Shown here one piece after another: positions 37,433 to 46,588 of a stretch of DNA of 64,000 bases (its first letter is position 1; every line of letters begins with the position of its first letter). Under the pieces are notes generated by a model. It saw only the letters and a program-made list of their open reading frames with translations, was not told where the DNA came from and searched no databases. The stretch comes from Pseudoalteromonas sp. '520P1 No. 423' (lineage in GTDB: Bacteria; Pseudomonadota; Gammaproteobacteria; Enterobacterales; Alteromonadaceae): positions 1,116,001 through 1,180,000 of the forward strand of contig NZ_BBZB01000002.1 in NCBI RefSeq assembly GCF_001269985.1. Direction: 5' to 3'. Both the position numbers and the translations under genes were made by a program.

Positions 37433-38242
37433 ATGTCAAAAGTGATTGTTGTTACATCAGGAAAAGGTGGTGTTGGTAAAACAACATCTAGTGCTGCTAT
37501 CGGTACCGGTTTAGCACTCAAAGGTTATAAAACCGTTATAGTGGATTTTGATATTGGCTTAAGAAATCTTGATTTAATTATGGGGTGCGAACGCCGTGTT
37601 GTATATGATTTTGTAAATGTGATTAATGGTGAAGCTAACCTTAATCAAGCACTTATTAAAGATAAACGAGTTGAAAAGTTATCTATTTTACCAGCATCTC
37701 AAACCCGGGACAAAGACGCTTTAACCAAAGATGGCGTTGAACGCGTATTAAACGAATTAAAGCAAGAATTTGACTTTGTAATATGTGATTCTCCAGCAGG
37801 TATTGAAGCTGGTGCTATGATGGCGCTTTATTTCGCTGATGAAGCAATAGTAACAACTAACCCAGAAGTATCTTCAGTACGTGATTCAGATCGTATTTTA
37901 GGCATTTTACATAGTAAATCTAAACGTGCAGAAGAAGGCTTAGATAGCGTTAAAGAACACTTATTATTAACACGTTATAATCCTGAGCGCGTTGAAAAAG
38001 GTGAAATGTTATCTGTTGAAGATGTACACGATATTTTAGCGATAGACTTATTAGGGGTTATTCCTGAATCGCCATCAGTATTGAGTGCCTCAAACTCTGG
38101 TCAACCTGTAATTTTAGATACTGAATCTGATGCCGGTAAAGCATACCAAGATGCGATTGATAGATTACTAGGTGAAGATATTGATTATCGATTCTTACAA
38201 GTACGTAAGAAAGGATTACTAAAAAGAATCTTTGGAGGTTAA
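37433..38242 (+). CDS. minD: Septum-site determining ATPase MinD
   Basis: 269 aa membrane-associated ATPase that recruits MinC and oscillates with MinE. The deviant Walker A ([15 protein letters not shown]), switch [11 protein letters not shown] and CDSPAGIE are intact. The C terminus [11 protein letters not shown] is the amphipathic membrane-targeting helix. No anomalies. Confidence 0.96.
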   Translation: MSKVIVVTSGKGGVGKTTSSAAIGTGLALKGYKTVIVDFDIGLRNLDLIMGCERRVVYDFVNVINGEANLNQALIKDKRVEKLSILPASQTRDKDALTKDGVERVLNELKQEFDFVICDSPAGIEAGAMMALYFADEAIVTTNPEVSSVRDSDRILGILHSKSKRAEEGLDSVKEHLLLTRYNPERVEKGEMLSVEDVHDILAIDLLGVIPESPSVLSASNSGQPVILDTESDAGKAYQDAIDRLLGEDIDYRFLQVRKKGLLKRIFGG

Positions 38243-38243
38243 A

Positions 38244-38501
38244 ATGTCATTATTAAGCTATTTCCGCTCACCAAAAGTTAAAACGGCTTCTTTAGCTAAA
38301 GAACGATTGCAAATTATTGTTGCGCATGAAAGATCGCAACGTGGTACACCAGATTATTTACCACAACTAAAAAAAGATATTTTAGAAGTGATCCGTAAAT
38401 ATGTTGAAATATCTTCAGATCAAGTTTCAGTACAACTTGAACAAAATGCAGATGATTTAGCAGTCTTAGAATTAAATGTGACCTTACCTGAAGAAAAGTA
38501 A
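38244..38501 (+). CDS. minE: Topological specificity factor MinE
   Basis: 85 aa from ATG 38244, placed by GGAGG 6 bases upstream; a further in-frame start at 38232 overlaps minD and has no ribosome site. The membrane-targeting N terminus (MSLLSYF), the anti-MinCD helix ([16 protein letters not shown]) and the C-terminal beta domain are complete. An IS3 remnant begins 2 bases after the stop, so the native terminator has been displaced. Confidence 0.95.
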   Translation: MSLLSYFRSPKVKTASLAKERLQIIVAHERSQRGTPDYLPQLKKDILEVIRKYVEISSDQVSVQLEQNADDLAVLELNVTLPEEK

Positions 38502-38503
38502 AT

Positions 38504-38791
38504 TTAAAGATTGACCCATCCCAGCATGGGTTTACACTTTAAAAATGAAAGCGCTCGATGAACTTTATCGGGCGTTTTGTATCCTAAGGCCGAATGTGGC
38601 CTTTGTTGATTATAGATGTTGATAGATTGCTTCACCATTCTTTTAGCCTCTTCCAAGTCCTTGGGTTTTATTAGTAAATATTCGTTCTTCAGGATCCCAT
38701 TTACTCGCTCCGCCAATGCGTTTTTATAACAGTCATACCCATCTGTCATTGAATATGTTATTCCATGTTCGTCGTGTATTAAATGATCCAT
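38504..38791 (-). mobile_element. IS3-family transposase C-terminal remnant directly after minE
   Basis: 95 codons with the end of an OrfB DDE domain: TDGYDCYKNALAERVNGILK (catalytic Glu), then IYNQQRPHSALGYKTPDKVH, ending at 38504. The two catalytic Asp regions are missing and similarity stops about codon 14, so the element was cut. It points toward minE and may supply antisense transcription. Confidence 0.82.
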
Positions 38792-38862
38792 GCTTAATAA
38801 CGCAAAAAATGGTCTCTCACACGAACAAAATCTAGAGCATTGTTGGAACGATTAAGAGATTA

Positions 38863-39048
38863 TCAAGATGATGTCTTACGCTTTATTAAAGCAAGCCTTT
38901 TGTCATCAACATCGCTTTTACTGAGTTTTGCTTGATGTAAGGTTTTTGATAAAGCTATTTTTTCGGTCTCTAACAGTTTTTGTTGTTGGGCTAACCAATT
39001 TCGTTCTAACTGGCCTTTTTGACTTTTAATATTTATCCATTGGCCCAT
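38863..39048 (-). pseudogene. Truncated coiled-coil gene fragment
   Basis: 61 codons with a coiled-coil pattern (WLAQQQKLLETEKIALSKTL) and a continuing upstream open frame toward 39110. It ends at a stop beside the IS3 remnant. It resembles the middle of periplasmic DUF3450-type proteins of TonB systems, but only weakly. It is probably what remains of a gene interrupted by the IS element. Confidence 0.35.
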
Positions 39049-39252
39049 GATTTCAATTAAGACCGGAATAGGTGCTTCTTCTGAATTACCGAATCTACCC
39101 TTAATTGATAAACTGATTCAAGCAGTTAATCAGAATTAATTACGAAAAATGAATACCGTTTTCACATTATTTTCACAATGAAACGCTTACTTTATGCTTT
39201 TATACCAATTGGTATTAGACACCACAAGTCCCAAATAAATGAGGAATTTAAT

Positions 39253-40359
39253 ATGAATTTAAAATATGTTTTATCATGCGTTATCCCCTTAATAATGTGC
39301 TTTTATAGCTTTTTTGTAAATGCCGCTCCTAAAGTACTTATTGTACTCAGCAGTTATGGTGTAGATAAAGGAGAAACAAAACCGGGTTTTGAATTTGACG
39401 AGTTTTCTCAAACTTATTCTATTTTCAAAAATAACGGTCTAGAAATAGATATTGCATCGCCAAAAGGTGGCAATATAGAAGCTGATAAATATGATGCTGA
39501 CAAGCCATATAATCAAGATTTTCTCAATGATAAATACGCTGTTGAAAAGCTGAGTAGCTCATTAAAACTATCCCAAGTTAATAGTTCAGATTATGCTGCT
39601 ATATTTGTTGTTGGCGGAAAAGGTGCGATGTTTGATTTACCTTTTGATCGTAATTTACAGAGTTTAATTGCAGATGTTTATCAAAATAATGGTTCAATTG
39701 GTGCTGTTTGTCATGGCCCAGCTGCATTAGTAGATGTTAAATTATCAAATGGTGAATATTTAGTAGCGAATAAAATAGTTAATAGCTTTACTAATGAAGA
39801 GGAAGCTTTGTTTGGTAAAAAATGGTCTAAAGAGTTTGACTTTTTATTAGAGACTAAATTAAAACAAAGAGGTGCGAAATTTCAAAACAGTCCTATGATG
39901 CTAGCGCATTTAGCCAGTGATACGCGTTTATTTACCGGTCAAAATCCTGCATCAACAGTCAAAGTAGCAGAAGCCTTAGTTCAATCTCTTGGCATCATAT
40001 TAGCAAAGCGTACCCCTTGGGATGATGAAAGAACCTATGAACTCATTGCTCAAATAATTAACTCAAATGAAAAAGCAGCAGATGAATACAAAAAATCATC
40101 AACCGGTTATCAACCTCAGTTACTAGCTATGTATGGTTTTTATAGCTTAAAGTCGGCTAAAAATGATAGTGATAAGTTAATGTCTTTATCCTTAATGGAG
40201 CTTGGTTCTCTTTATTTTGACCATCCAAAATTAAGCTTAACTATGGCCAAAGGGTTTAAAGACCTTGGCAATACACAGAAAGCGAAAAGTACATTACAAA
40301 ATTTAATTAAAATTCACCCAGAACAAGAAGAAGCCAAGGCTATGTTAAAGTTACTTTAA
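39253..40359 (+). CDS. Exported DJ-1/PfpI-domain protein with C-terminal helical repeats
   Basis: 368 aa from ATG 39253 (GAGGAA 8 bases upstream, directly before a signal peptide ending VNAA); an upstream in-frame start at 39178 adds 25 residues before the signal. The DJ-1/PfpI domain (about 25-250) contains GAVCHGPAAL with the nucleophile Cys and the EFDEFSQTYSIF region typical of type-1 amidotransferase-like hydrolases such as Hsp31. About 270-368 are helical with a TPR-like GFKDLGNTQKAKSTLQNL. Export and the TPR extension are unusual for this family. Function unknown. Confidence 0.8.
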   Translation: MNLKYVLSCVIPLIMCFYSFFVNAAPKVLIVLSSYGVDKGETKPGFEFDEFSQTYSIFKNNGLEIDIASPKGGNIEADKYDADKPYNQDFLNDKYAVEKLSSSLKLSQVNSSDYAAIFVVGGKGAMFDLPFDRNLQSLIADVYQNNGSIGAVCHGPAALVDVKLSNGEYLVANKIVNSFTNEEEALFGKKWSKEFDFLLETKLKQRGAKFQNSPMMLAHLASDTRLFTGQNPASTVKVAEALVQSLGIILAKRTPWDDERTYELIAQIINSNEKAADEYKKSSTGYQPQLLAMYGFYSLKSAKNDSDKLMSLSLMELGSLYFDHPKLSLTMAKGFKDLGNTQKAKSTLQNLIKIHPEQEEAKAMLKLL

Positions 40360-40390
40360 TCGTTTTTATTCAATATGATCATACATGATG

Positions 40391-40420
40391 AGGGAAATAT
40401 TTGATTTAGCATATTTCCCT
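40391..40420. terminator. Hairpin between convergent genes
   Basis: AGGGAAATAT / ATATTTCCCT, perfect 10-bp stem with a 10-base loop. It lies between the DJ-1 gene stop and the broken AraC gene stop and could end transcription from both sides. Confidence 0.6.
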
Positions 40421-40460
40421 ATTCATATAAAAAACCTTGATATTGCTCAGGGGTAACAGC

Positions 40461-40827
40461 CTATCTTTTTTTGAAATTTCGTTGCAAATGACTTTGATCA
40501 GCAAAGCCTAATAAATGGGATGTTTCAATAATTGAATGGCCAGATTTTAATAAGTTTTTAGCTTTTTTTATACGCTTATCTAATTGATAAGCATGGGGGG
40601 ATAAACCATAAGTTTGTTTGAAGCTTCGTATCAAATGAAATCGACTTAAGCCTGATTCTTGGACTAAATTGCTGGTATGCAATATTTGAAGAATTTAAAA
40701 TATCCGAGAAAGGTAAATAATCATAAGAATGACTATGATAACAAGCCGAAGATAAATTAGCTTGACGCATTTCAATAAAAGGCAGTGTTTCATTTCTTTT
40801 AAAAAACATACTTTTATCTTGTTTCAT
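40461..40827 (-). pseudogene. AraC-family regulator with internal deletion and frameshift
   Basis: From ATG 40827 (AGGGAG upstream) the frame gives a normal N terminus with the cupin-like ACYHSHSYDYLPFS. Near 40680-40700 the reading changes frame into the HTH part: NLVQESGLSRFHLIRSFKQT, YGLSPHAYQLDKRIKKAKNL and GHSIIETSHLLGFADQSH. The central sensor region of about 100-130 residues expected for AraC regulators is missing. It sits 14 bases after the broken LysE gene on the same strand, a common exporter-regulator pair, now both lost. Confidence 0.78.
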
Positions 40828-40841
40828 AACTCCCTCTATAT

Positions 40842-41459
40842 TTAATTTAATATAATTGAAACAACTGTACCGCTTAAAAGCAGACCCATAAATATATTAA
40901 AATTAAGTTGTCGTTTTTGTGTTGATAATAAACGACTAATACTATGCCCCATTGCAGCCCAAGTTGATATGCCAATTATGCAAACCAAAAATGAAATCAG
41001 GCAAAAAATTAATAAATAAAGAGAAGGTTGTTTTTGAGAACTCACAAAAAGGCTGATCCCTGACATAGATACCAACCAAGCTTTTGGATTTAAAACCTGT
41101 GCAAGTGAGCCTTCAATAAATAAAGGCGCCTGCTCGCTCTGTTTTGCTTCATTAACTTGATTTGGTTTTGTTGTTGCAATTTTATAAGCCATATAAAGTA
41201 AAAATGCAGCACCGACATATTGCAGTATATCCATAAACTGGGGATATAAACTTATCCATTTATTTAACCCAAGACCAACAAATAAAACGATTTATGTATA
41301 AGCAAAACTTGCTCCCATTACATGTGGTAAAGTTTTTTTAAAGCCAAAGCAGGCCCCTGAACCCGCTGCAATAATATTAACTGGACCTGGCGAAATAGCG
41401 CCTATCAACGCAAATATAAACATTGAAATGATGATTGTCATGATTGAGTTACTATTCAT
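40842..41459 (-). pseudogene. LysE-family exporter gene with an in-frame TAA
   Basis: A 205-codon frame of normal LysE length starting MNSNSIMTIIISMFIFALIG, with the family PGPVN signature and the VLNPKAWLVSMSGIS region. Codon 56 is TAA (41292-41294) inside the second helix (SFAYT-stop-IVLFVG), explained by TTA to TAA. Everything else is intact. Confidence 0.82.
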
Positions 41460-41582
41460 TTTTGTACTTTGAATATACTCAAGGTGGATTTTTAAATATT
41501 GAACAAAATTGCTGTTTTATAAAATTCATTTTTAAGTATTAATACTTAAACTTGATAAAATTTATAGCTAATATGTGAATGT

Positions 41583-41614
41583 CACTAACATGACACACTC
41601 GTGTCATGTTAGTG
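41583..41614. promoter_or_regulatory. Perfect 14-bp inverted repeat upstream of the XRE regulator
   Basis: CACTAACATGACAC - ACTC - GTGTCATGTTAGTG, arms identical over 14 bases with a 4-base spacer, about 80 bases before the ATG at 41692 and between two divergent genes. With no T-run after it, an operator for the adjacent XRE protein or for the old LysE gene is more likely than a terminator. Confidence 0.6.
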
Positions 41615-41691
41615 TCGCCTTAATGTCAGTATCAAATTTGCCCGCTTTGTTTATTATCCTATTCAAATAAATTAATAAACAAGGAAAAATT

Positions 41692-42168
41692 ATGAGCAAC
41701 ATCATGAAACTAAATGCAAAAAAAATAAAAAACCTAAGAGAAAAACATTGTTGGAGCCAAGATGAACTAGCCGCAATTTCTGGACTGAGTATCAGAACAA
41801 TTCAGAGAGTTGAGAAAACAGGTAATAGTTCATTAGAAACACATAAAGCCTTAGCGTCTGTATTTCATGTAGACCCGTTAGCACTCAATAATAAAGCACC
41901 TGTTCAGAATGTCACTTTTAGTTTTATTATTAAATTTGGGTGGATGTTATTTTTATCGCTTTCCATTATTCTATTGAGCGCTTGGGTAATAGATATTGTA
42001 ATACCTACTTTAAAAGGAGCAGATTTTAATAATCAATATGAGATCCATGGCAACTTTAGATATCTAGATTTTGCGACTTTGAGTTTTATTATTGGTTTTA
42101 TATGGTTAGGCGTAAATGTGATAGTTGACCATTTTAACAAGAAACGTGTATCTGAAGCCCATTTATAA
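41692..42168 (+). CDS. Membrane-anchored XRE-family regulator
   Basis: 158 aa. The N-terminal helix-turn-helix (about 9-64: IKNLREKHCWSQDELAAISG, SIRTIQRVEKTGNSSLETHK) is followed by two hydrophobic segments (about 80-103 and 125-146). AAGGA lies 7 bases before the start. DNA binding by a protein held in the inner membrane is implied; the signal is unknown. A perfect palindrome upstream may be its own operator. Confidence 0.8.
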   Translation: MSNIMKLNAKKIKNLREKHCWSQDELAAISGLSIRTIQRVEKTGNSSLETHKALASVFHVDPLALNNKAPVQNVTFSFIIKFGWMLFLSLSIILLSAWVIDIVIPTLKGADFNNQYEIHGNFRYLDFATLSFIIGFIWLGVNVIVDHFNKKRVSEAHL

Positions 42169-42181
42169 ACGCGATTTAAAA

Positions 42182-42221
42182 CAGTGGCTACTATTTATAT
42201 AATATTAAATAGTAGCCACTG
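42182..42221. terminator. Bidirectional terminator between XRE gene and MBOAT-like pseudogene
   Basis: 16-bp perfect stem (CAGTGGCTACTATTTA / TAAATAGTAGCCACTG) with an 8-base loop, flanked by TTTT on the plus side and AAAA on the minus side, between convergent genes. Confidence 0.8.
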
Positions 42222-42239
42222 GTTTTCATAGCAGTGCTT

Positions 42240-42631
42240 TTAAAAATAATGCCAAAAAAAATTTATAACAATAATAAATACATTAATAACAGCCCTATAA
42301 AACCAATTAAAGTGACCATATGAAATATTGAGTCGTTCTGACATTACAACAGTGAAGCCCATTAATACAACCAAGGGGTAGTAACAAATATGAGCTTCAT
42401 CTTAATTAAAGATGCAGCAAAATCATGCAATAGTCCACTCGTAATAAAAGTCAAAATAACTGCAACTGTAGTATAAAAACGCGCATTTAATGGTGAAAAA
42501 ATATAACGCGATAGGTAATACCCCCATATCTGATTCCAATATTTCCAGAATTCACTAAATGAGCCTGAACCACCTAAAGGAACGCTGTTTCTACGTTTAA
42601 CATATTGAGATAATGTCAGTTTTATTTTCAT
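42240..42631 (-). pseudogene. MBOAT-like acyltransferase remnant with frameshift
   Basis: The frame from 42631 gives FWKYWNQIWGYYLSRYIFSP and ITSGLLHDF, the conserved MBOAT-type regions including the active-site-like His. It runs off frame at about 42368 (TTPW). The next frame continues VLMGFTVVMSERLNISYGHF to NFFWHYF-stop at 42240. About 130 residues in all, much shorter than a full MBOAT enzyme; only the C-terminal part is present. Confidence 0.65.
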
Positions 42632-42644
42632 AGTATGAGCGTCA

Positions 42645-43115
42645 TTACCTAATTTTATTTTCAGATATTGATAGCCATTGTTTGTATGTTCCCGTAATAA
42701 ATAACAAACTAAATATCAGACAAATCAATGATGTAACTACCATAAAAGTAGGTCTTGCTTGAAGCTCATTAAGGTAAACATGCTCAATGTTTATAAACAT
42801 AAGAATAATACCAAATATTGCTCTTATCATTAGAAATGATGAAATCAAAACCAAACCAGTTTTTAATAATGGTAAACGTTTTATCACACCTGCACCTGAA
42901 AAAGCGTACGCTGACCAAGTAAATAAAATTAAAGCGATAATTGAAGTCACAATAGTGGGATAAGCCAACCCATCTTCAGCCATTTGGGCCATGCCCTCTC
43001 CTGCTCCCATAAAACGATAAAAATCAGGCCCACCGATTATGGTAGCAAGGTGTAGCAAAGCACCTATAGCAGAGAATATTCCAGCTATGACCAATGGGGT
43101 TTTATGACTAAACAT
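42645..43115 (-). CDS. Four-helix membrane protein of unknown function
   Basis: 156 aa with four hydrophobic segments (about 8-28, 53-76, 85-107 and 126-146) and the conserved-looking GGPDFYRFMGAG between helices one and two. No domain name is known to me. It precedes the MBOAT-like remnant by 13 bases on the same strand, so the two were probably one transcript. Confidence 0.6.
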   Translation of the reverse strand: MFSHKTPLVIAGIFSAIGALLHLATIIGGPDFYRFMGAGEGMAQMAEDGLAYPTIVTSIIALILFTWSAYAFSGAGVIKRLPLLKTGLVLISSFLMIRAIFGIILMFINIEHVYLNELQARPTFMVVTSLICLIFSLLFITGTYKQWLSISENKIR

Positions 43116-43269
43116 AGTGATTTAACCTTTTAAAAGTAGAATATCGGTAATTTGACAATTAAATATAAATAGGTAATGTATTAATTAGGAACATTACCTA
43201 TCTTATTGTGAGTGAAGTTGTAATACAAATACTCATTTCACAAGTTCAGGTCTTTAATGGAGATTTAAT

Positions 43270-43557
43270 ATGAAAATCGGATTCAGAATATTACTGTTAA
43301 TAATCGTTTTGTTTGCTTTATATGGCGCTTTCACAACTCAAGTATGGTCTTATCCAATCGGGATCATTGCACTATGTTTCTTATGTTTTCTGAGTACTTT
43401 AAAAAAGACTAGGAATACGAATACTTCATCCAAAGCATCTAAAAACAGTGATACTACCCCAATAATTATCGCATCAAGTGTCACATCAAATTCATCATCA
43501 AGTAATACTTGCTCAGGTTTTGATGGCGGTTCTAGTGGTGCAGACGGCGGGTGTTAA
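43270..43557 (+). CDS. Small membrane protein with glycine-serine and cysteine tail
   Basis: 95 aa: two hydrophobic segments (about 5-22 and 26-44), then a Ser/Thr-rich stretch (KASKNSDTTP...SNSSSSNTCS) ending FDGGSSGADGGC. The start follows GGAG about 8 bases upstream. The tail resembles low-complexity GGC/GGGSS tails seen in some small marine-bacterial membrane proteins. Function unknown. Confidence 0.6.
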   Translation: MKIGFRILLLIIVLFALYGAFTTQVWSYPIGIIALCFLCFLSTLKKTRNTNTSSKASKNSDTTPIIIASSVTSNSSSSNTCSGFDGGSSGADGGC

Positions 43558-43590
43558 TCTGTATTTCATTCCATATTTATAATAAAATTA

Positions 43591-43622
43591 AGGGCATACC
43601 GATTTAGAGTATGCTCTTTTTT
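43591..43622 (+). terminator. Terminator after the small membrane protein gene
   Basis: AGGGCATAC / GTATGCTCT hairpin with one G-T pair, followed by seven T. Confidence 0.75.
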
Positions 43623-43625
43623 TAC

Positions 43626-44978
43626 TTAAAAAGTTAAGCTAAATATAGCACCTTGTTTATCTGACTTTTTAAGTACAATATTGCCTCCATGGGCGATCAT
43701 AACTTGCCTTGTAAGCGCTAACCCTATGCCTGAACCTTCCTTTTTAGTTGTAAAATAAGGCACGAATATTTGAGATGCCAGTTTTTCTGGTACACCACAG
43801 CCATTATCAGACACCTCAATAACCACTCTACCGCGTAAATTTAAACTAGCAGTTAACGCTACACATGCATCAATGTTACTTTCAAATGCTTGCTCTGCAT
43901 TTTTTAATAAATTAATTAGAACTTGTTCTATCATTTCTCGATCAATAAACACATCTAATTCGATGGGTAAAACCCTGAAAATTAACTTAATATTTTTAGT
44001 TTCCCAGCTTTGTGTAGCAATCTTTTCGACTTGTTCAAACAATGGAACAATCTTAATAAGTTTTTTATTAGGTGTAGGTAGCCTAGTTAGCCGCCTGTAA
44101 CTACTTACAAAGGTCATTAAATCGTTACTTCTTCTTGCTACAGTTTGTACAGCACCATGCACATCTTCTAAGTCTTCACTTAGCTCAGGTTGATTTTGTA
44201 TTTTATTCTGCATATCACCCACAATATCGACAGCTGTTTTAGCTAAAGATGCAACTGGTGTAATACTATTCATAATTTCATGTGTTAATACACTAACTAA
44301 ATCTTGCCAAGCTTCTAATTGTGCTGTGTCTAGTTCACTTTGAATATCTTGCATACTAAGCAATACTTCTTTTTGTCCTGCTGTAATGATCTGAGTTGCT
44401 GCGATACTTAACCTATGTTCAACACCATCTATTTCTAAATTCAGTAACTGACGTTCACCTACAGTAAACGCTTTTAATTTTGCTGGGAAACTTTCATCAA
44501 ATTGTGCAAAATCTCTAACATGGTTAATAACATGTGTACCAAATAAATGTCTGGCACTATTATTCCAAACCGATACTTGACCGTCATTATGAATGCTTAA
44601 TAGCGGTACCGGCACATGCTCAATGACTGCTTTTATATGTTTGAGTTCTTGTTCTTGAGAAGTTCTAACTTCCTGTAAACGATTCAAAATATCCTGAAAT
44701 GTATTAGATAATTCACCAAAGCCTGAACCTAATTGTTTTGCATCAAAACGTTGTGAAAAGTCAGCATAACGGGCAGCTTCAAAAAATCGTGTTAATTCTT
44801 CATTGGTTTTTGATACAAAGCGGATCATTTCGTAAAACTGAAAACCTAGCACCAAACTCATTAATACAGTGGCTGCGTGATAGCCCGGACTCATAATAAT
44901 TTGAGTCAAGATCACCACAGAGGTAATAACAAATATTGTGCGTATGATTATCAAATATGAAAATTTTTTAAAGCCCAT
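43626..44978 (-). CDS. NtrY-like sensor histidine kinase
   Basis: 450 aa inner-membrane kinase. Two N-terminal helices (about 8-29 and 33-50), a HAMP/PAS-like region (about 60-215), the H-box SVLTHEIMNSITPVASL (His233) and an ATPase domain with N, G1 (VSDNGCGVPEK) and G2 (KEGSGIGLALTRQ) boxes. The PAS part (AVIEHVPVPLLSIHNDGQVS) may sense an internal signal. It overlaps the response-regulator gene by 11 bases, so both are one unit. Confidence 0.92.
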   Translation of the reverse strand: MGFKKFSYLIIIRTIFVITSVVILTQIIMSPGYHAATVLMSLVLGFQFYEMIRFVSKTNEELTRFFEAARYADFSQRFDAKQLGSGFGELSNTFQDILNRLQEVRTSQEQELKHIKAVIEHVPVPLLSIHNDGQVSVWNNSARHLFGTHVINHVRDFAQFDESFPAKLKAFTVGERQLLNLEIDGVEHRLSIAATQIITAGQKEVLLSMQDIQSELDTAQLEAWQDLVSVLTHEIMNSITPVASLAKTAVDIVGDMQNKIQNQPELSEDLEDVHGAVQTVARRSNDLMTFVSSYRRLTRLPTPNKKLIKIVPLFEQVEKIATQSWETKNIKLIFRVLPIELDVFIDREMIEQVLINLLKNAEQAFESNIDACVALTASLNLRGRVVIEVSDNGCGVPEKLASQIFVPYFTTKKEGSGIGLALTRQVMIAHGGNIVLKKSDKQGAIFSLTF

Positions 44979-46362
44979 GTTTTTCCATCCTGCGATATAA
45001 TGCTGCGCGTGTTAACCCAAGCTCTTTAGCTGTATGACTGATATTAAAACCATGTTTTTTAAGCGCTTTTGAAATTGCATTTTTTTCTATGTTTTCTAAA
45101 TTTAAATCATCAGGAAGTTCCCCTTGATTACTGTCTTCTACGTTTACATCATTGTTAGAAGAAGCGATCGCTTCAAGTTGAAAATCTAACTGTTCTGATT
45201 GGCTTAGAATAATAGCGCGTTCAATGGTATGACGTAACTCTCTAATATTTCCTGGCCAAGTGTAAGCTTCTATTGATTTTAAAGCCTCGGCAGTCATCAG
45301 TTTTGGTTGTTTATTGTATTTTTTACAATAGGATTCAATATAATAATGTGCGATAGATGCAATATCACTGACTCTTTGTCGCAATGGCGGTAAATCGATT
45401 TCAACAGTATTCAAGCGAAATAATAAGTCTTGCCTAAATTTTGTTTCCTGTTTGAGCATTTGTTTATCAATATTTGTGGCACTAACAACTCTCACATTAA
45501 AGGGTACAGCTTCGTTTGCACCTAATGGTGTGACTTTTCGTTGCTCAAGTACAGTTAATAGCTTTGCTTGTAAATGCAGTGGTAAATTGCCAATTTCATC
45601 TAAAAATAAGGTACCGCCGTCTGCGGCTTTTAAGCGCCCGACTCTATCCTGTTGTGCCCCGGTAAATGACCCTTTTTTATGTCCAAATAACTCACTTTCA
45701 AACAACGTTTCTGAAATAGCACCTAAATCAACAGACATAAATACATGCCGACTACGCAAACTTTGATTATGAATTTCTCGCGCAATTAATTCTTTCCCTG
45801 TGCCATTTTCTCCTAATATTAAGACATTGGCATCGGTCGGTGCACAGCGCTGGATCAAAGAATGTATTTGTTGCATTGCCGGTGAGTGACCAATGATAGT
45901 CTGTTTACCCACCGAATTAGCAGCTTCAACTAATACTTTATTTGTTTCACGTAGAGTTTGTGCTTCTGAGCGTGATTTACCTAATAGGACAGCACTTGAA
46001 ATGGTAGCAATGACTTTTTCGTTATCCCAAGGTTTGGCAATAAAATCTGTTGCGCCTAATTTCATCGCATCAACTGCAACATCAACACCGCCATGAGCTG
46101 TGATCATAATGATCACACTTTGTGGGTTTATTTCTAATATTTTCTTTAACCAATAAAAGCCTTGATCTCCTGAACTTTCACCTGGTCCAAAATTCATATC
46201 TAATAAAATTGCATCAAACGTTTGGCCTGATAAAAAGGTAGGAATATGTTCTGGTACATTACACGTATTGACATGCGTAAATTTTCTTTTTAATAATAAC
46301 TTTCCTGCAGACAATATATCTTCATCGTCATCTACTATTAATATTCGCCCAGCTGCTTTCAC
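44968..46362 (-). CDS. Sigma-54-dependent NtrC-type response regulator
   Basis: 464 aa. The receiver has its phospho-acceptor Asp55 (ILLDMNF). The AAA+ domain has Walker A (LGENGTGKE, about 184-191), GSFTGA (231-236, the sigma-54 contact loop, with Ser in place of the usual Ala) and Walker B GGTLFLDEIG. The C-terminal Fis-type HTH is ISHTAKELGLTRAALYRRME. It should activate the divergent exporter operon at 46589, whose upstream region has two repeated sites and a -24/-12 promoter. Confidence 0.94.
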   Translation of the reverse strand: MKAAGRILIVDDDEDILSAGKLLLKRKFTHVNTCNVPEHIPTFLSGQTFDAILLDMNFGPGESSGDQGFYWLKKILEINPQSVIIMITAHGGVDVAVDAMKLGATDFIAKPWDNEKVIATISSAVLLGKSRSEAQTLRETNKVLVEAANSVGKQTIIGHSPAMQQIHSLIQRCAPTDANVLILGENGTGKELIAREIHNQSLRSRHVFMSVDLGAISETLFESELFGHKKGSFTGAQQDRVGRLKAADGGTLFLDEIGNLPLHLQAKLLTVLEQRKVTPLGANEAVPFNVRVVSATNIDKQMLKQETKFRQDLLFRLNTVEIDLPPLRQRVSDIASIAHYYIESYCKKYNKQPKLMTAEALKSIEAYTWPGNIRELRHTIERAIILSQSEQLDFQLEAIASSNNDVNVEDSNQGELPDDLNLENIEKNAISKALKKHGFNISHTAKELGLTRAALYRRMEKHGL

Positions 46363-46401
46363 ACTTTTATCCTTTTACACACATCATTTCATATTTTTTA
46401 T

Positions 46402-46438
46402 TGTTCATTAACGTACACCAAGTGTTCATTAACGTACA
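46402..46438 (+). promoter_or_regulatory. Two activator binding sites upstream of the exporter operon
   Basis: TGTTCATTAACGTACA occurs twice (46402-46417 and 46423-46438), 21 bases apart, which is two helical turns. Each copy is an imperfect palindrome (TGTwCrTTAAyGwACA). They lie about 65-100 bases upstream of the -24/-12 promoter, as expected for enhancer sites of an NtrC-type regulator. Confidence 0.75.
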
Positions 46439-46500
46439 GTTGTTTTAAAAGTAAATTTAACTTATTACAAAAACAGACTTATAAACAACGAATTAAAAAT

Positions 46501-46516
46501 TGGCATTGTTTTTGTT
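46501..46516 (+). promoter_or_regulatory. Candidate sigma-54 (-24/-12) promoter
   Basis: TGGCATTGTTTTTGTT fits TGGCAC-N5-TTGC with GG and TTG at the correct 10-base interval; the final C is a T here. It lies about 70 bases before the adaptor gene ATG. Confidence 0.65.
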
Positions 46517-46588
46517 ATAACTAAGTTGTCTTTGAATTATAAAAATACAAATCTACTAAATGATTTTATGTATTATTGAGAAATAAAT

